From the NCBI RefSeq assembly GCF_000485595.1, contig NW_014578302.1, positions 18,073 to 50,304 of the forward strand: DNA of 32,232 nucleotides, written 5' to 3'. Under the pieces are notes generated by a model. The model had not been told where the DNA came from, did not search any database, and saw only the letters and a list, made by a program, of their open reading frames with translations. Of this stretch, positions 1 through 8,829 are shown in pieces. Source of the DNA: Priapulus caudatus. Taxonomy: Eukaryota > Priapulida > Priapulimorpha > Priapulimorphida > Priapulidae. The translations under genes and the position numbers were made by a program. Every line of letters starts with the position of its first letter. The stretch's first letter is position 1.

Positions 1-946
1 GCATTTCACGACCTAATACTGTAGACAATTGCTTTTAGTTTGGATAGTAACATAGAGTGGTCAACTGTATGCGATGTTTTTCTATATGTAAAACTAGCAT
101 CCCAGTGAAATCCGTTTATCTGCTTCATTGGCAATGTCATCCGTTAACTAGATGAAGGCTGTATGTGTAGAATGACCTCATGGACCGTATAATCGCTCAA
201 TTCAGCAGTTGTGGCAATTCACAAGCCTTTTCACTACGCACGTAGGTAGACATTTCATAGAAATGGTCGTAATTGTTCGTTTGCTATTCGGCGCGCTTCG
301 TTTTCATCTAGAAAAGCAAGTTACCATGTTTGGTGTTTCATGCCCCTGACATTATTTTCGAACATATCGCCTTTTGTCATTATTACGTCGTCATTGTTTG
401 TATATAGGTGAACATTTCTATTTACATGAATAGAGGCGTATTATTTCCGCATGTATATTATAAAACCCAGCTTATGTATCCGCTGCAGCTGCCGCTCGTT
501 ACATGAAGCCGCTGATGCATAATAAAATACAATCTTACTATAATTTGGCGAATGTTGTATGTATGTATGTATGTATGTATGTATGTATGTATGTATGTTA
601 ATGAAAGGCTCCGTCAGTTTGGATCCAAATAGCGCCAAATTTACAGAAGAGGTCGATGAGTACACGGGACGGGTTCTAAACTATACTCGGTTGAAAACCG
701 TTTGTTCGGTCTTAAAAAAGACAAAAAAACAAAAAGGTAAACATTTGCCTGAAAATAGGGGGCGCTGTTTTTGTTTTCGTTCTGTTTGTATTTCGTTTTG
801 TTTCAACAGGTTGTTCTGTTTCGTTCGTGTTGTTCTGTGTCTGTGTGTCTGAGATTTGTGTAAGCCCCATAATGTAAGTAGAATAAACCATGTAATAATG
901 AAGTTAAATATTAAGTAGCTATTTGGCCATAGTTTCCCATATGAGA
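1..946. repeat. Long direct repeat, copy 1 (about 950 bp)
   Basis: This segment is nearly identical to 9962-10911. The differences are mostly small indels: a TATG microsatellite of about 44 bp here against about 55 bp in the other copy, and a rearranged GTTTTGTTT-rich stretch near 780-840. The repeat contains the outer part of the left foldback arm and the 5' 414 bp of a Helitron. Copy 2 ends exactly at the N gap, and copy 1 begins at the window edge. The repeat may therefore be a segmental duplication, an allelic copy or an unresolved assembly overlap. No gene is visible in it. Confidence 0.95.
555..598. repeat. TATG tetranucleotide microsatellite
   Basis: About 11 uninterrupted TATG units inside the Helitron. 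The duplicate locus at 10521-10575 has about 13 to 14 units, so the array length differs between the copies. Confidence 0.97.
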
Positions 947-1044
947 TGTACAAGTTGAATTTCATCAGAGCAGATTTTTTTTTTGGAAGTCTGCAATGCT
1001 GTACAGTGTACGGGTGTCGTGAACACCGATCTGTCACAAGCGGT

Positions 1045-1170
1045 CGATCACAACACGTAATATTACGTCGTCCGCACAGAGTGCAAACATGCGTAGAAGT
1101 AAGCGATCACAACCACGCAATATTACCTGGTCCGCACACAGTGGAAACATGCGAAGCACGTAATATTACG
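1045..1170 (+). repeat. Diverged repeats of about 60 bp carrying TAATATTAC
   Basis: Two adjacent units share the order GCGATCACAA, a TAATATTAC-type nonamer, TCCGCACA, then ACATGCG. A third nonamer follows. Nonamers are at 1058-1066 (inside the perfect palindrome ACGTAATATTACGT at 1055-1068), 1118-1126 (variant CAATATTAC) and 1161-1169. The block lies in the 3' half of the Helitron. No function is shown by the sequence alone. Confidence 0.75.
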
Positions 1171-1612
1171 TCTACGTTTATACCCATTCACATCTATCTA
1201 TATTCTAATTTTGGAGTCCGTATCATCAACCAGTACATAGCATACAATAAAACATTTCTGTGTGGGTGTGTGTATTTCACTGTGTACTTGCCAAACAAAT
1301 GGTTAATGTGTTACGTGTAAGCATGATTGCACATGTATTTGTATTGACATCTCAACCATAAAAAACAAACATGTGCAACAACTAAACTCTCCATATTAAC
1401 ACCTTACACATAACACTACTGCACTGGTAACACATGCATCACAGTCACTAAGCCCGCGCGTAGCGCGGGTTTTAGCTAGTTCATAATAAAAGTTATACAT
1501 CACAGTGTAGAAGTAGAAGGTGTTGACACTTGATATTTTTGAACTTGCAAAGAACAGCAGCTCAATGCAGCTGAGCTGTTCCATTGTATTCCTGGTAAAA
1601 TTATCGACTGCT

Positions 1613-1677
1613 CGCTGGCAGCTATGGATCCGTGCGCCGACCTATGCATTCGGCGCACGGATCCATAGCTGCCAGCG
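1613..1677. repeat. Perfect 28-bp hairpin in the left foldback arm
   Basis: Positions 1613-1640 are the exact reverse complement of 1650-1677 with a 9-base loop. The equivalent hairpin in the right arm (8328-8392) is imperfect. Confidence 0.97.
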
Positions 1678-1808
1678 CTGCATAGTGTCGTAGGACGTTC
1701 CCGCAGTCGCGAGCGCCTTGCCGCGGAACTGCGCGCAAGATGTGCACTCAGCACTTTGGATCAACACCTCCTTTCGGCAACGCTTCTCTAGTATCCCGTC
1801 TCATCTGG

Positions 1809-1872
1809 ATTTCCCCCGTGCTCCGCCCACTTTAAAAATAGTGCTACTATTGTGGCAGTGGTATCCTGAGTG
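1809..1872 (+). repeat. 64-bp dispersed repeat, copy 1
   Basis: Shared in the same orientation with 12158-12221, with about 10 substitutions or small indels. Common landmarks are CTCCGCCCA, TTTAAAAATA and GTGGCAGTGGTATCCTGAGT. Copy 1 begins at the inner edge of the left foldback arm, so the sequence may be a fragment of another transposon family. Confidence 0.8.
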
Positions 1873-2290
1873 AGCGAAGAGGCACTGCATGCAGTTTGCA
1901 TGTTTACATCCACACATGGGAAACTACCTCGAAAGTGTACTGTTTTTGTGACTAATCAACTTAGATTTACTCGTCCTGCAAGAACACAGAAGAATGATCT
2001 TGGGCTTGTTTTAAAGGACAGAAATAGGGGAATATAATTCTGAGTAAACAAAATGATGTCGTTTAAATCCGCGCGAAGTTAGCCGGGTATTTATACTTGA
2101 ATGGCAACTTTCGTTTGATAAATTGGTCATGATATTGTAGAACTTAGAAGCTATGAGTATGACTCTGACTACAAAAATGGGTGAAAATGCTCAAAAAAGT
2201 GTCCTGTTTTGCCATTATACCTTACAATAGGTAGGAAATTTCAATTCTGTGAACGCTGTTGTGTTTCTCAGGCGGGGCTATCTAATTAGT
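1873..2290. other. Intergenic interval, no gene seen
   Basis: AT-rich, non-coding sequence between the foldback arm and the long palindrome. No ORF, tRNA or clear repeat was found in it. Confidence 0.6.
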
Positions 2291-3014
2291 AATAGTAGTA
2301 GTACAGGAGTAAGATAATATAGGAGGAGTATGACACTCCAAAATACGTGAAAATTCAACATTTGCTTGCCTAATTTTACCGATGATATTACGTGCAACTC
2401 GCGATAAAAATTATATCTAATTAGGTTGGACATCCACCTCTCACTCAAACTCTACTCTAGTTTCCATACCTTTCTTTTTATGGAGATATAGCTTTTGAAC
2501 GTCACACATGGTTCATAGCTTTTGACTAGGCTTGTGGCTTAGCTTTCCTCGCCTTCCTAACGTTGTTATGCTGCAATTAGATTGTGAGGAATGGTCTCTT
2601 GCCTGTTCACAAGAATGCCCCCTGTTGGCGGTGGCAAGGCGGGGCGTGCGATGGGGTTTGAAAGTACGTGTAACCGTAACCGCCACAGGGGGCATTCTTG
2701 TGAACAGACAAGAGACCATTCCTCACACTGCATAACAACAGTTAGGAAGGCGAGGAAAGCTAAGCCACAAGCCTAGTCAAAAGCTATGAACCATGTGTGA
2801 CATTCAAAGCTATATCTCCATAAAAAGAAGAGGTATCATATGGAAACTAAGTAAAGTTTGACTGAGAGGTGGATGTCCAACGCTAATTTAGATGTAATTT
2901 TTATCGAGTTGCACGTAATATATCATCCGGTAAAATTAGGCCAAGCAAATGTTGGAATTTCACGTATTTTGGATGTCATACTTCTTCTATATTATCTTAC
3001 TCCTGGTAGTACTA
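2291..3014. repeat. 720-bp palindrome (long inverted-repeat MITE)
   Basis: The left arm 2291-2630 and right arm 2681-3014 are reverse complements for about 335 bp with scattered mismatches, separated by a 50-bp spacer. The element could form one long hairpin covering over 90% of its length. Short open frames on both strands here mirror one another because the arms are complementary, so they are not genes. It ends 27 bp before the hAT at 3042. No transposase or convincing target-site duplication was identified. Confidence 0.92.
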
Positions 3015-3602
3015 ACCCGACCAACACTAACACTAGCTCTACAGGGTTCGACACTAAACGCTAGTCCGTTAGTCGAGGACTAGTAAAGAAATCAGGAAGA
3101 CTAGTAGATTCCCACAGCAGTTACTCCGCGGGACTAGTTATATTTTCCACGGTCCTCACCGTCCAATTTCCCATCGATTTTACCGGCGGCAGGTCTCTCA
3201 TCAATATCCAAAGAGCTATATATAACTCGTCCAAATTAACAAGTTTTCCCTGTTAGACGCGCTAGTCCAAGTAGAGTAGACGCTAGCACGCTCTGCACGC
3301 TCCAAGCGATGCTAGACCCTAGCGGCAGTGCAACATTGTTAACACAATTGGGTCTTCCAACCCACCCAGTCTACCGATTGATCGCTTGACACGTAGCTGT
3401 TGACAGAGAACAAACGAAACGGTCTGATTGTAGAAATGATGCAACTAATCAGTTATACTTATAGGCTCTCATAGGGAGGTATTCACATCGCAACCACATC
3501 GCATGCGTGTGTTACTTGAAGCAGTCTATACAAATAGTAGTGAAGCTAATAGTAGGTACATCCTTATCCAATAGTGTAATTTACTAACATCAAGGTTGTT
3601 AT

Positions 3603-3938
3603 GTGAAAGTATTTGGACGGCGCTCCCCTCCACCTCCCAAACGTAAATCGCAGGAGGAGAAATTAGATGGCCAGCGTGTCTATGATAAGACGAAAAGGAT
3701 GCGTGCGTTCCAGCCAGCGTGGAAATCGTCATACCCGTGGCTAGAGTATGATCCAGCCAAGGGTATCACTATGACCAGTGGTGCAGGCTGTATGTCTGGT
3801 AGTTTTTTCACCGGCACTACAAACTATCGTTTGGAAACTGTTAAAGCGCATGATGCTTCCGAGGGGCACAGAAAGATCCTAGCAAAAAGGACCATGCCTG
3901 TTCGCGAAACAGTGGGGGCCCAAGTGACCCAGAACTGA
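3603..3938 (+). pseudogene. hAT transposase N-terminal fragment, TTF-type zinc finger
   Basis: The translation is basic at the start and contains the pattern AFQPAWKSSYPWLEYD at about residues 35-50. It continues through SFFTGTTNYRLETVKAHDAS to H83 and H89, which matches the TTF/BED-like finger at the front of ZNF862-like hAT transposases. C63 is present, but the partner Cys expected a few residues earlier is missing, so the finger is already degenerate. No ATG is in frame at the apparent start (codon GTG), so the true start is upstream or lost. A stop follows shortly after the finger, then the minisatellite begins. This is a dead fragment of hAT A. Confidence 0.7.
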
Positions 3939-3974
3939 GATTGAAATGGTGTGTGGCGATCAAAAGAGGTGATG

Positions 3975-4700
3975 AAAGTGCACACGCACGTGTACGTGCA
4001 CACGCACGCACACACGCGCGCACACGCACGGACGTGCACACGCACCCACGCACGTGTACCTGCACACGCACCCACGCGCACGTGTACGTGCACACGCACC
4101 CACGCACGCGCGCACGTGTACGTGCACACGCACGCACGCACACACGTGTACGTGCCCACGCACGCACGTATACGTGCACACGCATGCGCGCACACACGTG
4201 TACGTGCCCACGTACGTGTACATGCACATGCAGGCACGTGTACGTGTACACGCACGTACGCACGTGTACATGCACACGCACGCACACACACACACACACA
4301 CGTGTACGTGCCTATGCACGCACGCACGTGTACGTGCCTATGCACGGACGCACGTGTACGTGCACACGCACGGACGCACGTGTACGTGCACACGCACGCA
4401 CGCACACACGCGTACTTGCCTATGCGCGCACGCACGTGTACGTGCACACGCACGCACGCAACCACGTGTACGTGCACACGCACGCACGCGCGCACGTGTA
4501 CGTGCCCACGCACGTGTACGTGCGCACGCACGCACGCACCCACGTGTACGTGCACACGCACGCACGCACCCACGTGTACGTGCACACGCACGCAAGCATA
4601 CGTGTACGTGCACACGCACGCAAGCATACGTGTACGTGCACACGCACGCAAGCATACGTGTACGTGCACGCACACGCACGCAAGCATACGTGTACGTGCA
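3975..4700. repeat. 725-bp alternating purine-pyrimidine minisatellite
   Basis: Imperfect repeats built from ACGTGTACGTGCACACGCACG and CACGCACGCA blocks, with 30- to 36-bp higher-order units clearest at 4540-4700. Purines and pyrimidines alternate almost without break. The array lacks stop codons in many frames on both strands, which produces several long His/Val/Arg/Thr/Cys-rich pseudo-ORFs. These are not genes. Such DNA readily adopts left-handed Z conformation, although that property is inferred. Confidence 0.95.
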
Positions 4701-4805
4701 GATCAGCTTTCCTCCCAGATGTCTTTGCACCTCTACTTTGCAACTCTGATTTCAATTCATTTACGGTTTTTCTTTCGTAACTATAGACGCCATTGTTTAG
4801 CAGTG
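4698..4805 (-). pseudogene. SAP-domain-like coding fragment
   Basis: On the minus strand this stretch reads TVNELKSELQSRGAKTSGRK followed by AD. This is a good match to the SAP helix-extended-helix motif (a DNA-binding module with the pattern VxELKxELxxRGLxTSGxKxxL). It runs straight into the minisatellite at its C-terminal side and is bounded by the 4809-5024 element upstream. It lies inside hAT A but on the opposite strand, so it is probably a leftover from another inserted element. The start and the rest of the protein are missing. Confidence 0.55.
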
Positions 4806-4808
4806 ATA

Positions 4809-5024
4809 CCGGACGGGAAATGCTATCCCCCGGGCGTGGAGGGACAGTACCGCAATGTGGCAGCCCTAGTGTTAGGATTAGGGTTAGGGTTAGGGTTAGG
4901 GATATAAGGCCATGTCTAGTATGACTGTGGAATCTTTCTGTGGAAGATTTGGACTTTGAAGTATACGTCAACTGTATCACGTGACTGTCCCTCCACGCCC
5001 GGGGGATAGCAACACCCATACCGG
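4809..5024. mobile_element. Small inverted-repeat element with TTAGGG core, inside hAT A
   Basis: The ends are inverted over about 40 bp, with the shared block GCTATCCCCCGGGCGTGGAG plus GGACAGT. The interior (4868-4902) contains GTTAGGATTAGGG followed by three or four GGGTTA units, the animal telomere repeat. It is bounded on the left by the SAP-like fragment. It has no coding capacity. The target duplication is not clear. Confidence 0.65.
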
Positions 5025-5088
5025 ACAGTGCACGCGCGCCATCTATCCAGCGATTAGTAAATGGCGATTACTAAATTAGTAAAACCCC

Positions 5089-5238
5089 ATTAGAAATGCA
5101 CATGCTATTGGAAAAGACGGCAGGTCCTACACCGATTATGTCAAGCTGTGCCAGCTTGACAAGGCCAAGGGGTTAGATGTCGGCAGCACTCACCTCACTG
5201 ACAAGGCCTGCCAAAGGTTCATTACGGCGATAGCCGAT
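5089..5238 (+). pseudogene. hAT transposase internal fragment 1
   Basis: The plus-strand frame reads from about AHAIGKDGRSYTDYVKL through LTDKACQRFITAIAD. This matches the region of ZNF862-like hAT transposases where a K-x-G-x-x-(F/Y)-T-D segment precedes DKACxxFI. The frame breaks at 5238, where a palindromic 50 to 60 bp insertion begins. It continues at 5292 in another frame. Confidence 0.7.
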
Positions 5239-5298
5239 CATAGATACTAACCCAAGATACTAACCCAAGATACTTGGGTTAGTATCTATGAGCCGATA
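5233..5298. repeat. Palindromic micro-insertion flanked by a 7-bp duplication
   Basis: AGCCGAT occurs on both sides of a self-complementary block made of CATAGATACTAACCCAAG and its reverse complement, with a partial tandem copy between them. The insertion splits the hAT transposase frame and shifts it by 59 bp. It may be a tiny mobile element remnant or a palindromic slippage or repair product. Confidence 0.7.
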
Positions 5299-5405
5299 CC
5301 AGGCGCCGGGAACAGTTTGTAGCTATAAATGAGGCCAAATTCCTTGCTGTGATAAGTGACGGATCCACAGATTCCTCATCAAAGGAGGCCGAAATTTTAT
5401 TTTCG
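5292..5405 (+). pseudogene. hAT transposase internal fragment 2 (first catalytic Asp region)
   Basis: Reads from REQFVAINEAKFLAVISDGS to TDSSSKEAEIL. The SDGSTDSS block is the hallmark of the first catalytic aspartate region of ZNF862/DUF4371-like hAT transposases. The remainder of the catalytic core and the hAT dimerisation domain are absent; downstream is AT-rich sequence and the 3' terminal region of the element. It joins fragment 1 in sense once the palindromic insertion is discounted. Confidence 0.75.
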
Positions 5406-5732
5406 AATTAAAATTGTTTTTAATTTAAATTTAAATCTTATGATCCATATCAAAGTTACATGTATTTTATACAATTGAATGTATTTTACAAAACCTTTCT
5501 GGGGAACACTTCTTGTACCCTGGGAGAGACCCCCTGTACCTCCTAGCAGAAGGGGGGCTCCACCCTCCTACCCCACCTACCTCCTGGCAAATCACAATTC
5601 TCGTCGCTCTGCGCCTAGTAAGAGTCCTTCGGCAGGACTAGTAGAATCTTGGAAGGACTAGTACATTTTTTCTTTTACTAGTCCTGTGGACTAATGAACT
5701 AAAATGGTTAGTGTCTAACCCTGCTCTAGTAG

Positions 5733-5805
5733 TAGTACTATAGCCCGCTTACATTGACTGCCGCTGGCTGCCAGCGGCAGTCAATGTAAGCAGGCTATAG
5801 TACTA
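5733..5805. repeat. Near-perfect hairpin of about 35-bp stem
   Basis: AGTACTATAGCC to CTGCCGCTGGC is followed immediately by its inverse complement with one mismatch and almost no loop. It lies directly beside the right end of hAT A. A CTAGTA-rich simple repeat follows at about 5856-5935. No gene is present. Confidence 0.9.
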
Positions 5806-5855
5806 GAACTAGACCAACACAGGTCTTCTAACCCTAGAAAAGACCGTTTCTTGGA

Positions 5856-5935
5856 GCTAGTACTAGTGTAGTAGTACTAGTACTAGTAGCTAGTACTAGT
5901 AGTACTAGTAGCACTACTACTAGTAGCCACAAGTT
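5856..5935. repeat. CTAGTA-rich simple repeat
   Basis: Irregular array of CTAGTA, AGTACTAGT and GTAGTACTA units. The same motif recurs in the subterminal regions of hAT A. Confidence 0.85.
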
Positions 5936-6291
5936 CCCTTCTCGCTTAACACTACGTGTAACAGTCGGAGAGCCTGGTCGGTTTATACTACTAGTAGTAT
6001 TTCCCATAGCATATGCCGGGCTTCCTTAGTTCCTGTGCCAAAACGTCATATCAGCTGAGGTTTTAAGCTAATCAGAGGTTGGAGCAATTCCTCTGTTTAG
6101 TGATCTTGCCAGTCAGTGGCTAAAGCGTAAACGGAGGAATTGCTCAGAATACAATACGAACGCGCTACTTTGAACAAGGAACTCTTTGCGAAAGTTAGCA
6201 AATATTCGGAGAGTCCTCTATAAAGAGTGTAAACGTTGTAATCTTTTGAAAATAAACTATCAGGTAAGTACAGTCAGTGAAATATCTAATA
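5936..6291. other. Non-coding interval with a 19-bp inverted repeat
   Basis: No gene is seen. GAGCAATTCCTCTGTTTAG at 6082-6100 is complementary, with two mismatches, to 6127-6145. A related sequence occurs at about 7096-7126 on the other side of the pogo-like MITE, suggesting an older repeat that the MITE split or flanks. Confidence 0.55.
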
Positions 6292-7051
6292 CAGTAAAAC
6301 TCGCATAAGTCGTCTTCGTCTCACTCATCATGGATGTCAAAGTCTCAATTTTCTCTCATAGTAAATCCATTGGAATAGCCCCGCCTAAGTCATCATTTAT
6401 AAGCTGTCATTATGTGCAAGTCGGTGCCCTCAGACAGGTCCCATGTAATACAAACAACAGTAATTTCCTATCTAAGTCGTCATCAGAAATGCTGATGGCG
6501 TACGTAATGAACAATTCGCGTGAATGGTGCGAGTCCGGAGTAAAATACCACCCGATTTACTGTCGTACTGCCGGATTTGACATATGCAGGGGTCCGTGTG
6601 TAATGTAGTAAATCTAGATGTATCATATAAGTAGTGACTCCCTGGAAATTCTGATACACTGACTATTTCGTTCCAGAGCATGGCCTCGCGGAATTACCAT
6701 ATTTTTTCAGCATGGGTTCCAAAAAAATTTGGCAGACGTGCACCGCAAATTCCCTGCAATGTGCAAGTTAAATGTAATCAACAGAGGGTGCTACAGATAG
6801 CCAGCGTGTGCCGCGCTTGCCGCTAGTGCGTACGCTGTACGTGCATGTGTTATGGCCAGCAGCAGTGTCGATTGATGTACGGACCTGATTGTTTCATGTT
6901 TGCTATGTGTGTGTCACGAACGGACGTTGTGTGTGGAGCATGAGCCCTACATATAAGTCGACAAAATTATGACTTCTGCGTATGTCGTCATTTTCGTAAG
7001 TCGGCTCAAACATGCTGGTCCGAAACGTTTAAACTTATGCGAGTTTTACTG
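6292..7051. mobile_element. pogo/Tigger-like MITE, 760 bp
   Basis: The terminal inverted repeats CAGTAAAACTCGCATAAGT are perfect over 19 bp. Both ends are flanked by TA (6290-6291 and 7052-7053), the target duplication of the Tc1/mariner/pogo superfamily. The CAGT start and the CTCGCATAAGTCG-like terminus resemble pogo/Tigger ends. Internal TAAGTCGTC motifs are repeated near both ends and in the middle. A 92-codon open frame at 6330-6608 has no recognisable domain and is not supported as a gene. Confidence 0.8.
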
Positions 7052-7053
7052 TA

Positions 7054-8191
7054 CTGACACTCTCGAGAAACGTCACGGTCTATTTTTATCTTCCAATCAC
7101 AGGTCGGTGCAATTCCTCTGTGTAGCTGCATATGTAAGCTCAGAAAACCTATTTAAAACTATTTTGAAAAATTACCTACTATGCCTACTTTTATCCAGTG
7201 GGACTTAATTAGGGGGGATTGGAAGCAAAGCCACTATTTGCTTTAAAATTTTGCGTAGATATACCAATCTTTTCGATCATATTGTGTTAATGTATTGTGT
7301 GAGCTCAAAATGAAGGAAAACGTTACTGTATTAAGTTAAACCATCCTGGAGTAAGTAACCACAATATTAAATGATGAATCTCCCCAGTGAAAATTGCTCA
7401 GACTACAGAAACGTATAGAATCGAGTCATAGCCCTGTTCACACCAGTCACTGCTAGGGCTACGTTATCATATCTAGGACTGAATTAGCAATGGCTATAAG
7501 CCATGTAATGAGGATTGTTAGCCAAAATTGCCAATTTGAATATATGTATACGATGAATTACGGTGATATGCATGTTTTGCAGCTTTCAATAATCGTACTT
7601 GGAGATAGAATTTACTACCTAATTGGCAAATTAAACAAACAAACTACTGGCTTAGTGCTTATCAAGTAAAAAACAACAACATTTTTGTGCGTAAAATGTT
7701 TACGTTTTTATATCACAAAATGAAAGCTCAACATTAAGGACAGAATAGACTATACCAGTAAACAAGTTAAGATCAGATTTTAGTAGACTAGCAAAATTAA
7801 GAAATAAATGGTAAAACGCAATGCATTATCATACAAATATATTACAGAAAATGTTAAACTAAAGCTTTAGACTGATTTGACTGTACCAGTAAACAAGCTG
7901 AGATCATATTTTAGTAACCTGCTTTTATCACAATAGCATAGTGCAATGCATGACTCTTATTGGAGAAATTGAGAGATAAATGGTTAAAACAGAATTTCCA
8001 ATATTCGTTGCACATACTATGAGAGACGCATTCGTGCCACGATACATCGGACCAACTGCGCCATCCTAGACAGACTGCGCCCAGGTTTCATACGCCATAT
8101 GCAGCTGCATAAACACCCGCAACAACTTCAAACAAGACCCTATCTGGCGCCTTGTATACAGCTGTGAATGTGAATGTGAGTTACATTTCTA
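7054..8191. other. AT-rich non-coding interval with a two-copy tandem repeat
   Basis: No gene is seen. About 130-bp units at roughly 7735-7865 and 7866-7998 share ACCAGTAAACAAG followed by AGATCA(G/T)ATTTTAGTA, with moderate divergence. This stretch forms the inner right side of the foldback element. Confidence 0.65.
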
Positions 8192-8684
8192 GAAATCCAG
8201 ATGAGACGGGATACTAGAGAAGCGTTGCCGAAAGGAGGTGTTGATCTGATGCGCTGAGCGCAACTCTTGCGCGCAGTTCCGCGGCAAGGCGCACGCGACC
8301 GCGGGAACGTCCTACGACAGTATGCAGCGCTGGCAGCTATGGACCCGTGCGCCGAATGCATAGGCCGGCGCACGAATCCATAGCTGCCAGCGAACAGTCG
8401 AGAATTTTACCGGGAATACAATGAAAGAGCTCAGCTGCATTGAGCTGTTGTTGTTTATGAGTTCAATGAAAATATCAATAAAAGTGTCAACAGTTTCTAC
8501 TTCTACACTGTGTTGTACAAGTTTTATTATCAATTATATTTTATTATGCGTCAGCGGCTTCATGTAACGAGCGGCAGCTGCAACGGATACATAAGCTGGG
8601 TTTTATAATAATACATGGGGAAATGATACGCCTCTATTCACGTAAAGAAAAATGTTGATCTATATACAAAGAATGAGGAGGTAA
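8192..8684. repeat. Right arm of the foldback-like inverted repeat (no Helitron)
   Basis: Reverse complement of 377-532 joined directly to 1480-1813, so this arm keeps the Helitron-free arrangement. Its hairpin at 8328-8392 is the counterpart of 1613-1677 with several mismatches. The arm is cut at 8684 by the hAT-like element starting at 8685. The next bases of the arm (TAATGACAAA) reappear at 11707 beyond that element. Confidence 0.85.
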
Positions 8685-8829
8685 CAGTGCCTAAAATGAG
8701 GCCCAAAATTTTTTTTTGGGCCAGTAAAAATTTTGAGCCACTGGCCCAAATGAAAAGTTGGTGGCCCAAATATTTTTACAATTTTTCATATAAAAAACAA
8801 CAAATTCATAACATGTTCCAACATTTATT

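Larger units (their letters stand above)
533..1479 (+). mobile_element. Non-autonomous Helitron, 947 bp
   Basis: The 5' end is TCTTACTATAATTTGGCG after an A. The 3' end is a GC-rich hairpin (stem CCCGCGC at 1453-1459 and GCGCGGG at 1463-1469, loop GTA), then TTTTAG and a terminal CTAG followed by T. This matches the canonical Helitron layout: 5' TC, 3' hairpin plus CTRR, insertion between A and T. The empty site is visible in the right foldback arm near 8545, where the flanking sequences are continuous. No Rep/helicase ORF is present; the apparent ORFs inside are chance frames. The element includes a TATG microsatellite (555-598) and a repeated TAATATTAC motif. Confidence 0.88.
377..1813. repeat. 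Left arm of a large foldback-like inverted repeat, split by a Helitron
   Basis: Positions 377-532 together with 1480-1813 (about 490 bp) are the reverse complement of 8192-8684, with roughly 10 to 15% divergence plus indels. Positions 533-1479 are missing from the other arm and have Helitron ends. The arm contains a perfect 28-bp hairpin at 1613-1677. No transposase that could belong to this element is visible between the arms, so it is probably non-autonomous or of the foldback type. The outer end is uncertain; homology fades near the sequence TTTGTCATTATTAC. Confidence 0.85.
3042..5723 (+). mobile_element. Decayed hAT DNA transposon (hAT A)
   Basis: The ends are inverted: CAGGGTTCGACACTAA at 3042 and the complement of CAGGGTTAGACACTAA ending at 5723. 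The subterminal regions share GGACTAGTA-type motifs in several copies. The pentamer CTCTA flanks both ends (3037-3041 and 5724-5728), consistent with a 5-bp target duplication. CAGGG termini are typical of hAT elements. Three transposase fragments on the plus strand (3603-3938, about 5089-5238, and 5292-5405) support the assignment. The interior has been invaded by a CA/CG/TG minisatellite, a SAP-like fragment and a small TTAGGG-bearing inverted-repeat element. A TATA-like TATATATAA lies near 3214. The rest of 3160-3600 is non-coding leader. Confidence 0.8.

Noticed and set aside
441-852. Frames encoding MYVCMYVC or THTYIHTY repeats (also at 10382-10642)
   Set aside because: They are translated TATG microsatellite.
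2513-2776. Short frames on both strands with matching peptides
   Set aside because: They are mirror images produced by the two arms of the palindrome.
3824-5019. Several 100- to 318-codon frames rich in Cys, Val, His, Thr and Arg on both strands
   Set aside because: They are translations of a stop-free alternating CA/CG/TG minisatellite in all frames, not proteins.
6330-6608. 92-codon plus-strand frame as a transposase of the pogo-like element
   Set aside because: No helix-turn-helix or DDE motifs, and too short; the element is non-autonomous.
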